This document shows, one piece after another, positions 24,336 to 33,195 of a stretch of 33,758 nucleotides of DNA (within the stretch, counting starts at the first letter, position 1; each line of letters starts with the position of its first letter). The position numbers and the translations under genes were made by a program. The notes under the pieces are model-generated. The model had not been told where the DNA came from and did no database searches. It was given only the letters and a program-made list of their open reading frames with translations. Source of the stretch: a virus; the IMG/VR virus record IMGVR_UViG_3300020129_000325, positions 1 through 33,758 of that record; one strand, given 5' to 3'.

Positions 24336-24430
24336 GGAAGGCTTTTATAAAATTGGTTTTCGCGGTATTGAGACTTGGTTATTACTTCGTTAAGGAAAAA
24401 ATATTTAGAATCAAAGGAAAATATAATTAG
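24332..24430 (+). CDS. Very small hydrophobic-basic peptide, 32 residues
   Basis: An ATG overlapping the upstream stop (ATGA) opens a frame reading MRKAFIKLVFAVLRLGYYFV then a basic tail, ending at TAG 24430. Its amphipathic or membrane-inserting character and coupled start support expression. Unknown role. It could be a decoy frame, since no comparison was possible. Confidence 0.4.
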   Translation: MRKAFIKLVFAVLRLGYYFVKEKIFRIKGKYN

Positions 24431-24439
24431 ATTTGGATT

Positions 24440-24754
24440 ATGGTTTATTTTGATAGATGTGGCCTTTACATACAATCAAAGCAATCGCTGCATGATAAAA
24501 TAGTAGCAATTGATGCAATTATTGATGCGTTAATAGTTCAAAGTGCTGATGCTATTGCCAGCGAAAATATAACTGAATATCAGTTAAATGATGGTCAAAC
24601 TATCATTAAACAGGTCTATAGAGGGGCCAGCAATATTAGCCAAGCTATTATGTCTTTTGAATCTATAAAACAGATTTACGTAAACCGACTTAATGGCCGT
24701 GTAGTGAGATCAATTGATAGTAAAAACTTCAGGAACTTCCGTGGGAACCGCTAA
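24440..24754 (+). CDS. Head-tail connector-like protein, gpW-like by position
   Basis: A 104-residue protein with helices separated by YQLNDGQTIIKQVYRG (about 47-62) and IKQIYVNRLNGRVVR near the end. This beta-hairpin plus helix layout and its place directly before the portal match gpW-like connector proteins, which close the packaged head. It overlaps the portal frame by 41 bases, so the two are translationally coupled. The sequence match to W is only a layout impression. Confidence 0.55.
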   Translation: MVYFDRCGLYIQSKQSLHDKIVAIDAIIDALIVQSADAIASENITEYQLNDGQTIIKQVYRGASNISQAIMSFESIKQIYVNRLNGRVVRSIDSKNFRNFRGNR

Positions 24755-26408
24755 ACAAGATTCATTTTTCAGCAGAGCTAAGTCTGCATGGGATACTTTA
24801 ATTGGAGATAAAGCGCCAGAGAGATTACAGGAACGACCTGTTAATAAGCAGGAAGCTATATTCCCAACCTCTGGAAGTTATCGTATGCTTTATGCTGGAT
24901 CTTTCAATGGAGAGAAGAATTTAGGCGAGATGGGACCAGTTAAGTTTTACTTGATGGATTATTATGCATTGAGTTTAAGATCTTGGCAAGCATACATTGA
25001 AAGCCCAATTGCACAAACGGTATTAAGAAAATTCACCACTTGGGTTATTGGCAAGGGATTAAAGCTTCAATGCGAACCAATAAAACAAATTGTTGGAAAA
25101 GAGAATCCGAAACTAAAAGAATTTTCAGATGAGGTTGAGGCCAGGTGGCAAGTATTTTCAAATTCAAAGATGGCTGATTACTCAGGCCAAAATACTTTAA
25201 ATCAATTGTCAAATATTGCCCATAAGAATTCTATTGTTGGTGGTGATGTTCTTGTTATACTGAGGTACATAGACAATTGTGTAAAAGTGCAATTGGTTGA
25301 TGGTTGTCATTTAATGTCTCCAATGCTTGGATCTGAATGGTTTCCATTGCTTACAGAATCCGGTAATAGGGTGATGAATGGAGTTGAGATAAATGAGAGA
25401 GGTGAACACATAGCCTACTATGTCAGAAAGCCATTTGACTCCTTAAACCCATTGAATATTCTGGATGTAGAAAGGATTAAGGTTAAATCGAAAGGAACGG
25501 ATATCGCTACAGCATTTCTTGTTTATGGAGATAAATTCAGGTTAGACAATCATCGTGGAATTCCTTTGCTATCTGCTGTTCTTGAAAAGTTGAAGACTAT
25601 GGAGCGCTATGATGTAGCGACACTATCAGCAGCGGAAGAACAAGCTAAGATTGCATATCAAATTGTTCATCAACTTGGAAGTACAGGAGAATTTCCTTTT
25701 GCTCAACAAGTAGCAAGAGCTCATGACCAGGATTGGGTTCAGTCGGACTTGCCAGCGACCGAATTAGGAGAGCAGCTTGCTGACAAGATAAAGGCCAGCA
25801 CAGACCGTCAAACAGTTAACAATCCACAGGGAGCAGAAGTGAAACCACTTCACTCCAATGAGTCTCAATTGTATTTTAAGGACTTTATCGAAAAGAATAT
25901 TGATATTGTTTGTGCTTGTATAGAGGCACCTCCTAATGTTATGATGTCAAAATATGACTCAAACTATTCGGCCAGTCGTGCAGCTATAAAGGATTGGGAA
26001 CATATTCTTTCTGTGAAGAGAAGAGATTTCGGCATCCAGTTCATTCAACAAGTTTATATCTTCTGGTTAGAGATAGAAATTCTAAAAAACAATATTCAAG
26101 CGCCAGGCTATTTGATAGCCAGAATGAACAAGGATAATGTTATGCTTGAAGCATACAGGACATGTAGATTAGTTGGTGCTCCTGTGGCAAATATTGATCC
26201 TATGAAAGAGGTTCAAGCGGAGCGTTTAAAGCTTGGAGAGACAGCAGCATCAATTCCTTTAACCACGGTTGAGGCAGCAACAGAAATTCTGAATGGTGGT
26301 GATAGCGATCACAATATGGAGCAATACGCTGAAGAACTCCAAACCAGTAAGGATTTAGGTTTGAAGCCAGAGCCAGAAGTAACTCAGACTGATACGGTAA
26401 GTCAATAA
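24714..26408 (+). CDS. Portal protein, lambda gpB-like
   Basis: A 564-residue portal (lambda gpB is 533). Evidence: SWQAYIESPIAQTVLRKF at about 90-107, WVIGKGLKLQ, the segment HKNSIVGGDVLVILRY and PPNVMMSKYDSNYSASRAA near 403-421, all typical of lambda-family portals. The start is TTG at 24714; no in-frame ATG exists before residue 58, and GTG at 24741 is the other option. It would form the 12-part ring for DNA entry and exit. It is far from the terminase genes, unlike in lambda. Confidence 0.9.
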   Translation: MIVKTSGTSVGTAKQDSFFSRAKSAWDTLIGDKAPERLQERPVNKQEAIFPTSGSYRMLYAGSFNGEKNLGEMGPVKFYLMDYYALSLRSWQAYIESPIAQTVLRKFTTWVIGKGLKLQCEPIKQIVGKENPKLKEFSDEVEARWQVFSNSKMADYSGQNTLNQLSNIAHKNSIVGGDVLVILRYIDNCVKVQLVDGCHLMSPMLGSEWFPLLTESGNRVMNGVEINERGEHIAYYVRKPFDSLNPLNILDVERIKVKSKGTDIATAFLVYGDKFRLDNHRGIPLLSAVLEKLKTMERYDVATLSAAEEQAKIAYQIVHQLGSTGEFPFAQQVARAHDQDWVQSDLPATELGEQLADKIKASTDRQTVNNPQGAEVKPLHSNESQLYFKDFIEKNIDIVCACIEAPPNVMMSKYDSNYSASRAAIKDWEHILSVKRRDFGIQFIQQVYIFWLEIEILKNNIQAPGYLIARMNKDNVMLEAYRTCRLVGAPVANIDPMKEVQAERLKLGETAASIPLTTVEAATEILNGGDSDHNMEQYAEELQTSKDLGLKPEPEVTQTDTVSQ

Positions 26409-26409
26409 A

Positions 26410-26595
26410 TTAATCTTTTCGAGGAGGTAGTTTCATATTGTCAGGATAGCTGTTTGCTATTTCCCATAACTTAGGTTTGATCAGCGCTGAAATATCAGTG
26501 CCGAGATTTTCTGCGATGTTCTCCAAATCAGTTCGTATTTGTTTGCCTACTCCTCTGATTCTAATTTCCCGGTGATCTCTATTTGTTTCTGCCAT
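26410..26595 (-). CDS. Ribbon-helix-helix-like small protein, possible regulator
   Basis: From the ATG at 26595 the protein has 61 residues. It begins MAETNRDHREIRIRGVGKQ, a polar start then a short strand IRIRG, and two helices (about 18-30 and 35-48), the plan of Arc/MetJ-type RHH dimers. It is divergent from the head protease gene, and the 31-base element copy B lies between them, 15 bases from this start. RHH dimers usually bind short dyads. A regulatory role on the two late elements is inference. Confidence 0.55.
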   Translation of the reverse strand: MAETNRDHREIRIRGVGKQIRTDLENIAENLGTDISALIKPKLWEIANSYPDNMKLPPRKD

Positions 26596-26609
26596 GTCAG
26601 TAAAATTAT

Positions 26610-26667
26610 AAAATATTCCCGCCAAAAGGGACAAATATTTATAAATAAATTCTATTGGTGAATTTTT
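26610..26667 (+). promoter_or_regulatory. Late-gene element, copy B (upstream of head protease)
   Basis: Same tripartite layout as 12456-12513: 31 identical bases, 16 bases of low identity, 11 identical bases. It ends 9 bases before the protease ATG. On the minus strand it also offers AATATTTG, a 7-of-8 match to TAnnTTTG, ahead of the RHH-like gene. Confidence 0.7.
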
Positions 26668-26676
26668 GATAGCATA

Positions 26677-27654
26677 ATGGCGAAAGAAATCTATCTATAC
26701 TCCGGTCTTTACAACAGTTCTGCGATGGAATTGATGCAAGCTGTTACGGATAGAATAGGTCAGGAGTGTACGATTCTTGAAAATTGTTATGGTGGTGATG
26801 TATTTGCCACTATGGGCATTAATGCTAAATTCAAGGAGCATGGTAATGTAACTGTAAAAGTTTATGGCGCTGCATTCTCTGGTGGTTTTAACATCCTTCT
26901 TTACGCTAAAAAAGTTATTGCATTGAGTACTGCTAGATTTCTCATACATCGGGCAGATGGTTATGCATCAACGCCAGAAGAAAAAGCCTTGTTGGAATCA
27001 ATGAATGTTGACCTTAAGGCACAAATGTCAAAAAGGGTTGATGACTCAAAATTGATTGCTATGAAAGGCGTGTCAATGGATGCACTATTTAATCCTGAAA
27101 CAAGAATTGATTTATTCTTGACAGCCCAAGAAATGAAAGATCTTAATATGGTGGACGAAATAGAAGTCCTTTCACCAATGGAAATGAAGGCACATGAGGA
27201 ATTAATGTTCAGAGTAGCCGCAAATTATCCAGAACCTAAAAAAATTGACAATCCAAATATTATCACTATGACTACACTTGCAGAATTGAAAGAAAAATTT
27301 CCAGCACTTTATGCATTAGCTTTTGCTGATGGTGTTAAAGTTGAAAAAGATCGTGTTGGAGCCGTTCTTGTATTTGCTCATTTGGACATGGAAGGCGCAA
27401 AGAAAATCATAGCTTCTGGTGAGCCAATGACAGCTACACAAATGGCAGAATTCAGCTTAAAGCAATTGAGTCCAGAGGCTTTAAAAAGCGTTGAAATCAG
27501 TGCTACTAAGGCTGTAAAAACTGATGAGATTCCAGTAACTAAAGAAGCTCTTGCAAAAAAAGAACTTGATGTATTTGAAGCATCGATAAGAGCAAGTGTT
27601 GGATTGGATAAGAATGCGACTCAAGGAAAGCAAGTAGTACTTGTTCAAGAATAA
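26677..27654 (+). CDS. Head maturation protease (ClpP/S49-like) fused to scaffold
   Basis: A 325-residue protein with an S14-like protease domain: oxyanion segment NCYGGDV (36-42), nucleophile Ser68 in AAFSGG, His91 in FLIHRAD and Asp145 in RIDLFLTA. Residues from about 198 are helical and scaffold-like, and an in-frame ATG at 27268 (residue 198) could start a separate 128-residue scaffold, as lambda Nu3 nests in gene C. It is the first gene after the second late element and precedes decoration and capsid genes, as in lambda. Confidence 0.85.
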   Translation: MAKEIYLYSGLYNSSAMELMQAVTDRIGQECTILENCYGGDVFATMGINAKFKEHGNVTVKVYGAAFSGGFNILLYAKKVIALSTARFLIHRADGYASTPEEKALLESMNVDLKAQMSKRVDDSKLIAMKGVSMDALFNPETRIDLFLTAQEMKDLNMVDEIEVLSPMEMKAHEELMFRVAANYPEPKKIDNPNIITMTTLAELKEKFPALYALAFADGVKVEKDRVGAVLVFAHLDMEGAKKIIASGEPMTATQMAEFSLKQLSPEALKSVEISATKAVKTDEIPVTKEALAKKELDVFEASIRASVGLDKNATQGKQVVLVQE

Positions 27655-27687
27655 AGAAATTTAAAAAGACTTTTAATTAATCAAATT

Positions 27688-28134
27688 ATGAGTAGTGTAA
27701 ATACCAGAGTCAATACCGGTCAGCAGATAACTACTGATTATGATTTGTCGAAAATATTTATTTGGGAGAATAGATATGAGGGTGACAATTATGTTAACAA
27801 CTCAAACTATAGCCCAATAACATTACTGGCCGGAACTGTGATGGGTAGAGTATCTGCCACTGGCGTTATAGTTCCTTGTTTGGCTTCCGCTGTGGATGGT
27901 AGCCAGATTCCAGTCGGGATTCTTGCGCAAGATATTATTGGTCTTGTTGGTGGCGGCACCAAATCTGCAGCAATTTGTATTGCTGGAGATGTAGCTGAAG
28001 ATAAGGTTATTTTCTACTACAGCGACACACTGGAAACTGTTGTTTCTGGCCGTAGATATCGTGACAGAATTCAAGGTGATACTGCCGGTATAGTATTACG
28101 TAAGAGAACCGAAATGACCGATTTCGACAATTAA
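27688..28134 (+). CDS. Head decoration protein, lambda gpD-like
   Basis: A 148-residue protein (lambda gpD is 110). Markers are YSPITLLAGTVMGRV near 41-55, IPVGILAQD and a late IAGDVAEDKV, the compact beta fold of capsid-stabilising trimers. It lies between protease/scaffold and capsid genes, the exact lambda order, and would cement the expanded capsid. Confidence 0.82.
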   Translation: MSSVNTRVNTGQQITTDYDLSKIFIWENRYEGDNYVNNSNYSPITLLAGTVMGRVSATGVIVPCLASAVDGSQIPVGILAQDIIGLVGGGTKSAAICIAGDVAEDKVIFYYSDTLETVVSGRRYRDRIQGDTAGIVLRKRTEMTDFDN

Positions 28135-28166
28135 TTTTTAAGTAAAAATTTAACGTAAAAATATTT

Positions 28167-29237
28167 ATGTCTATTTCAACAGCAGATATCAGGGCACTTT
28201 TCACGAAGACACTTGTTGACGTTTATCAAGAACGTCCTCCAGTAACAAACTTCCTGCAATCATTTTTTCCAGTTGATGCGGTTCCTACAAAGACTTTTTC
28301 AATTGAAGTTGAAAGAATGGGCGAAAAGGTTGCTATTGATGTAGTTCGTGGTACTGAAGGAAATCGTAACACTTTTTCCAGAAGCACTGAAAAGATTTTT
28401 GAGCCGCCTTTGTTCAGAGAATATCTGGATATGACCGAACTTGATCTTTATGATCGCGTACTCGGATCACAAGGGAATGCTCAATTGCCTTTGTTTAAAG
28501 CTCTTGTTGAAAGCGGTGCTGATAAACTTGCCAAGCTTGTTGATAAGATTAAACGAGCAAAAGAAATTCAATGTGCTCAGGTTCTTTTGACAGGAGTTGT
28601 GACCATGAAATATGGTGCCACTGCTTCAATTGATTATAAGCGTAAAGCCGCATCCATTGTTGATGTTTCTGGTGATTATTTCGCTGCTGCTTCAGACCCT
28701 TTTGCAACCTTTGAAAAAGGGTGTAATTTCCTACGTAAAGTAGGTCGCTCTGGAGATGGAACTTATAATGCCATATTAGGAAGTCAAGCACTTGCTGATC
28801 TCTTGGGTAATGCTAAGTTCCTGACTCGTCAGAATTTGTTTAACATGGCTCTGGATGCTGTTATTGCTCCTGCCGGAACTCGTACAGCGGAAGGTTACAC
28901 TTTCCATGGAACAATAACTTGCGGGTCTTACAAAGTGCAGTTGTTTGCATATCCTCAGTTTTATGATCTTGATAACGGAGATGGTACTTATACATCAACT
29001 CCATATTTCGATCCAAAATCAGTAGCACTTGTGCCAGCGAAACCAAGATTCAAAATGGTTCATTGCGCTGTGCCAATGTTGATAGGCGAACCAGGTCAAA
29101 TGCCACAACAAGGCGAATACGTTATGCAAGAATTCTTGGATAACCGTAGAGCTAAACATATTTTGGATGTTCAATCTGCTCCTGTGGCTGTGCCAGTTGC
29201 AATTGATACCATATACACATTTAAAGCAGTGGCTTAA
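28167..29237 (+). CDS. Major capsid protein, lambda gpE-like
   Basis: A 356-residue capsid protein (lambda gpE is 341). ALFTKTLVDVYQER at the start, YGATASIDYKR near 151-161 (family W/F-type core), GRSGDGTYNAILGSQALADLL and the ending with PAKPRFKMVHCAVPM and GEPGQMPQQGEYV are typical of the E family. Follows the decoration gene by 32 bases. It is followed by a terminator and alternative hairpin, which would make its message more abundant than those of downstream genes. Confidence 0.9.
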   Translation: MSISTADIRALFTKTLVDVYQERPPVTNFLQSFFPVDAVPTKTFSIEVERMGEKVAIDVVRGTEGNRNTFSRSTEKIFEPPLFREYLDMTELDLYDRVLGSQGNAQLPLFKALVESGADKLAKLVDKIKRAKEIQCAQVLLTGVVTMKYGATASIDYKRKAASIVDVSGDYFAAASDPFATFEKGCNFLRKVGRSGDGTYNAILGSQALADLLGNAKFLTRQNLFNMALDAVIAPAGTRTAEGYTFHGTITCGSYKVQLFAYPQFYDLDNGDGTYTSTPYFDPKSVALVPAKPRFKMVHCAVPMLIGEPGQMPQQGEYVMQEFLDNRRAKHILDVQSAPVAVPVAIDTIYTFKAVA

Positions 29238-29240
29238 AGG

Positions 29241-29283
29241 GTAGGTCATTAAAGGTCAATTTTGGTTTGAAATAAAGACCTAC
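29241..29283 (+). promoter_or_regulatory. Possible anti-terminator arm after the capsid gene
   Basis: GTAGGTC at 29241-29247 can pair with GACCTAC at 29277-29283, which is also the 5' arm of the terminator hairpin. The two pairings exclude each other, the layout of an attenuator. No ligand-binding fold is visible and no regulator known. Confidence 0.4.
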
Positions 29284-29307
29284 GCTTAATACACGTAGGT
29301 TTTTTTT
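29274..29307 (+). terminator. Intrinsic terminator between capsid and FII-like genes
   Basis: ACCTACG (29278-29284) pairs with CGTAGGT (29294-29300), extended by A-T and one G-T pair to about 11 bp, with a 9-base loop and a run of T to 29307. It ends only 3 bases before the ATG at 29311, so it may also hide that start region. Confidence 0.8.
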
Positions 29308-29310
29308 ATT

Positions 29311-29688
29311 ATGGGAATGTTAGAACAAGCTCAAGCGGACATTAAAAGAATCAGGACTGACCCAAATGGGTTTACCAGGCCTATGAACTTCATAAGTAAG
29401 GATGGTATTAGCTTGGCTACCATCCGTGGTATGCACGCGAAGATTCACATGGCCATCGATACCGAGGGGCAGAATGTGAATTCAAAAAAGGCCACAGTTT
29501 CGATTTCAGAAAGTTCATTGACTGATTTAGGATATCCAACCCGGAATGCAAATGGAGAATGTAGCCTGAAGGATGATAAGGTTGACGTTGTTGATAGTAC
29601 GGGTATTTTGTGCCATTATATTATCAGAGAGATTTTCCCGGATGAAACAATTGGTCTTGTTGTTTGTGTATTAGGTGATTTGGAATGA
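29311..29688 (+). CDS. Head-tail joining protein, lambda FII-like
   Basis: A 125-residue protein (lambda FII is 117). Family wording includes GISLATIRGMHAKIHM near 33-48, a beta barrel with VNSKKATVSISESSLTDLGYP (split near 57-77) and GECSLKDDKVDVVD. It would complete the head neck. ATG directly follows the terminator hairpin, and the stop overlaps the next gene by 4 bases. Confidence 0.7.
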   Translation: MGMLEQAQADIKRIRTDPNGFTRPMNFISKDGISLATIRGMHAKIHMAIDTEGQNVNSKKATVSISESSLTDLGYPTRNANGECSLKDDKVDVVDSTGILCHYIIREIFPDETIGLVVCVLGDLE

Positions 29689-30338
29689 GTGTAATTGATT
29701 CAGTAATACCACCACAGGCTTTTGAAGTTATCCGAGATCGGATTGGGAGAATTATAGCTGAAGAATTAGATAATCAATTTCAGATCAGTTATAACCCTGA
29801 TTTTAGAGTTAAAAATTGGATAGAGCGATTTCTTCAATTTGACAAGACGGAGTTGCCGTCTGTGAATGTAATATTTGGTGAGGGCACTTACGATGGCCAG
29901 ACTACAATACAATCGGATGGGACTTATAAATTTCATATTGATTGTTACGTTAACGCGAAGACCAATCAGGGTGGACCTGGTGATGTCCGGGCAATGGGCA
30001 AGCTTCATAGATTGCTGGGGCTTTGTAGGGCTATCATAGATGACTCAAGGAACAAGACGCTTCAGTTTAGTGTACGGCCAGGGTTTATAATGTATCGTCA
30101 TGTAGAGAGCATACAGATTGAGAATCCAAGGCAGAAAGAACATGATGCGGATAGTTCAGTGATGGGGAGGTTAACAGTTGTTGTTAAGGCCCCAGAGATC
30201 ACAAGCTATTCTCAGCCGAGGAATTTGGCAAGTTTTATAACAACAGTAAAGCTCGCTGACACTGATAGAGGTTATTTATGGATTGATGATAATAACACAA
30301 GATATTTTGATTCATCATTTGATGGGTCTTTTGAATGA
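29685..30338 (+). CDS. Tail completion/terminator-like protein
   Basis: A 217-residue protein with an N-terminal helix, a beta body (SVNVIFGEGTYDGQTT, YKFHIDCYVNAKT) and IENPRQKEHDADSSVMGRL, the style of tail terminator proteins (gpU-like). It follows the FII-like gene as tail completion genes do. The last residues TRYFDSSFDGSFE nearly copy the end of the gp46-like baseplate protein. ATGA overlap with the fibre gene. Confidence 0.55.
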   Translation: MSVIDSVIPPQAFEVIRDRIGRIIAEELDNQFQISYNPDFRVKNWIERFLQFDKTELPSVNVIFGEGTYDGQTTIQSDGTYKFHIDCYVNAKTNQGGPGDVRAMGKLHRLLGLCRAIIDDSRNKTLQFSVRPGFIMYRHVESIQIENPRQKEHDADSSVMGRLTVVVKAPEITSYSQPRNLASFITTVKLADTDRGYLWIDDNNTRYFDSSFDGSFE

Positions 30339-33181
30339 TTAATAAATTTTTACTTATGAAGAATATACTTTTTTTACTCCTTACATTTATTTCGGTAGCA
30401 TCCTATGCTCAACAGACTGATGCTGCATTAAAAACACAATTTGATATTATCAGGAATGAACCAAATGCTGGTGGAAATACAAAGGCGAGAATAGCGGATG
30501 CCTTTCAAGCGCTGGCTGATAGTAAGGTTAATAGATCCGAGGTTATTATTGCTTCCGGCACAAATGATTATGCTATTACTATAAATTCGACTATTGTTGA
30601 TTTGAGTCATAACCCTGGATTCAGAGTAAAGTTTGTTAATGGTAATACAGGTGCCGTTACGCTTACGGCAACTCCATCTGGAGGGAGTTCGTTAGGTTCG
30701 GTTCCTGTAAAAAAGAATGTTAGTATGGCACTTTCTTCAGGAGACATTCCTCCCGGGGCAATTTTTGACGTTATTTATGATGGTACAAATTATCAAATAA
30801 ATATTTCTGGTGGAGGTGGTGGATCAGGAACGGTTACTACGGTTTCTGTTACGGCTGCAAATGGAGTAAGCGGAAGCGTTGCAACGGCCACAACAACACC
30901 TGCTATTACATTATCATTAGGCGCTATTACGCCAACATCGGTTAACAGTGTCGTATTTTCAGGAAGTTCATCGCCTACTCTTGCAGTTACAGGGACTACA
31001 ACAATTTCGGGCACTCATGCAGGAACAAGCTCGGGCACTAATACAGGGGATCAAACTAATATTACTGGTAACGCAGCAACAGTAACCACTAACGCAAACC
31101 TAACTGGGCCTGTTACCAGTGTGGGGAATGCTACTACGATAACGAGTAGTTCAGTTTCTCCCAGTATGCTTACAGTAGCAGGATTGGGACTAACACCAAC
31201 TGCTGTTAAAACCGCAAATTATACAGCGGTAGTTAAGGATTTAATACCTGTAGACGCATCCAGTGGTAGTGTTACGATTACATTACCAACAACTCCTGTA
31301 GATGGTGCGTCTATAGCTGTGATAATGATTAATACTGCCAGCACGAATACAACAATTATAAACTGTGGAGGTAGTGATGTAATAAATAAAACTTCGGGAC
31401 TTACAACTTACTCGCTCACACAGGTTAGTCAGAGTGTGATTTTTCAATACAAAAACTCTACAGGTATTTGGTATGTAGTATCATCCGCGACCGGAGCTAC
31501 ACCTTGGGGAGGTATCTCAGGTATTCTATCAGCACAAACAGATTTGCAGACTGCCCTTGACAATAAGCAAACTATTCTTCCAGACAAGGTCGTGTCTTAC
31601 GGTAAAACCATAGTGTTTTTTGGTGATAGTTATACAGTTGGCGTAAATGCTAGTGTTACCGCTAAAAGGTGGACGAGTGTATTATGTCAATATACAGGAG
31701 CAATTGAAGATAATCACGGAGTTTCAGGAACAACGTTAGAAAAGCGTGCTACAATAGACTGGGCTGCGTCACCTAATATGGTTGATAACGCGACTAATAT
31801 TCCAACCAAAGTAACTGGCAAAAATTTATTAGTTTTCGCATACGGATTAAATGACATAGGATTCACCTCTGGCAGCTATACATCAACCAATTTTGTAACT
31901 GACTACACAACGGTATTAAACACTGCAATTTCAAAAGGCTGGGATCCATCACAGATATTAATTCTATCACCGTATTTCATTGGGTCTGCTGGATATACAA
32001 CTTATGCGGGGTTAAGCGGAACTCCTGCACCTACACAAGCGAGACATTTACAATTTGTTGCGGCTGCCAGACAAGTAGCTGGAACATTTGGAACATTATA
32101 TCTTGACATATATAATCAACAAAGATTAAATGATCAGACTTTGTTCGGTGCGGACGGACTTCATCCTAACGATGCTGGATATGCTTACATCGCAAATCAA
32201 GTTTTTGCATTTTTATATGGTGGTAACTTGAGTTATGGGAATTTAGTTGTAGATAATTTTTCTGTATTAAACCCAACGGGTACAGCCTTATTCGCAGGGG
32301 CTGGCGGGACACTTGTCTCACTTAACGACCATCAATTAATCGCTAGTGGAGGAGCGTATTACTCAGGAGGATTTAAAGCGTTGCCAACTGCGAGTACAGC
32401 AGCAATAATAAATATAGGTAATGCGGGTGCAGCCGCTGGATATTCGTTCTACATCAACACAGGATTAACTGCTGGCGCTGGATATACACCAACTGAACGT
32501 GGTCGGTGGGATTCGAATGGGCTTTGGCTTGGGGGCACTATTGCAAATGCTACATCTAAGCTCTGTATTGGTGCTGGTTCTACAACAGCAAATACAGCAC
32601 CGTTAGGATTTAGTTCAGGGCCAACCGAAACGACAATACGGGCAGGAACTTACCAATACAACGATAATCACTATTTAAGTAACGGAGCTTTAAATCAACT
32701 CGCAGCAGGAGGAAAAATAGCAGGATTTACCACTGCTGTAAGTAATACAAGTACAACCGAGACAGATTTGTTCACGTACACCACAAAAGCGTCTACACTA
32801 GCAAAAACAGACGAGGAGGTTGAATTTACAGCATTCGGAACATTCAATGATTTAACAGCAACGGTACAACTTCGATTTTATTTTGCGGGGACTTCTTGTG
32901 GAGATACAGGGGCATTAACAGTAAGTTCTTTAACTGGCGCTTATAGATTTTCATTTACCGTTCGTAGAACTGGGTCCACAACAGCAGTGGCAACTGTAGA
33001 TTTAACATCCTCAGAGGCATCCGTTACTGGTTTTCCATTAACCACAAACTTAACCGGATTAACTTTTACAGGCACAAACATTATTAAGGTAACAGGAACG
33101 GCAGGGGGAGGAACAGGAGGAACGGGAGATATAACAGCAACTACAGGGAAGATTATATATACCCCAGCAGCAAATAATTAA
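30335..33181 (+). CDS. Large fibre-like protein with SGNH/GDSL hydrolase domain and signal peptide
   Basis: 948 residues from the ATG at 30335; an ATG at 30356 starts the signal peptide proper (MKNILFLLLTFISVASYA then QQ). Residues about 160-290 are Gly/Thr/Ser-rich fibre repeats, including TNTGDQTNITGNA. The SGNH domain spans about 420-625: FFGDSYT with Ser432, GVSG at 462-465, GLND at 504-507 (Asn506) and DGLH with Asp607 and His610, a complete catalytic set. C-terminal beta regions follow. SGNH domains on phage fibres usually remove acetyl or other esters from surface glycans. A Sec signal on a virion protein is unusual. The ATGA overlap favours the upstream start. Confidence 0.85.
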   Translation: MINKFLLMKNILFLLLTFISVASYAQQTDAALKTQFDIIRNEPNAGGNTKARIADAFQALADSKVNRSEVIIASGTNDYAITINSTIVDLSHNPGFRVKFVNGNTGAVTLTATPSGGSSLGSVPVKKNVSMALSSGDIPPGAIFDVIYDGTNYQINISGGGGGSGTVTTVSVTAANGVSGSVATATTTPAITLSLGAITPTSVNSVVFSGSSSPTLAVTGTTTISGTHAGTSSGTNTGDQTNITGNAATVTTNANLTGPVTSVGNATTITSSSVSPSMLTVAGLGLTPTAVKTANYTAVVKDLIPVDASSGSVTITLPTTPVDGASIAVIMINTASTNTTIINCGGSDVINKTSGLTTYSLTQVSQSVIFQYKNSTGIWYVVSSATGATPWGGISGILSAQTDLQTALDNKQTILPDKVVSYGKTIVFFGDSYTVGVNASVTAKRWTSVLCQYTGAIEDNHGVSGTTLEKRATIDWAASPNMVDNATNIPTKVTGKNLLVFAYGLNDIGFTSGSYTSTNFVTDYTTVLNTAISKGWDPSQILILSPYFIGSAGYTTYAGLSGTPAPTQARHLQFVAAARQVAGTFGTLYLDIYNQQRLNDQTLFGADGLHPNDAGYAYIANQVFAFLYGGNLSYGNLVVDNFSVLNPTGTALFAGAGGTLVSLNDHQLIASGGAYYSGGFKALPTASTAAIINIGNAGAAAGYSFYINTGLTAGAGYTPTERGRWDSNGLWLGGTIANATSKLCIGAGSTTANTAPLGFSSGPTETTIRAGTYQYNDNHYLSNGALNQLAAGGKIAGFTTAVSNTSTTETDLFTYTTKASTLAKTDEEVEFTAFGTFNDLTATVQLRFYFAGTSCGDTGALTVSSLTGAYRFSFTVRRTGSTTAVATVDLTSSEASVTGFPLTTNLTGLTFTGTNIIKVTGTAGGGTGGTGDITATTGKIIYTPAANN

Positions 33182-33195
33182 AGTTAGTTATCTTA

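Noticed and set aside
30793-31014. Minus-strand frame within the fibre repeats
   Set aside because: Arises from the Gly/Thr/Val-rich repeat composition of the fibre; not a gene.
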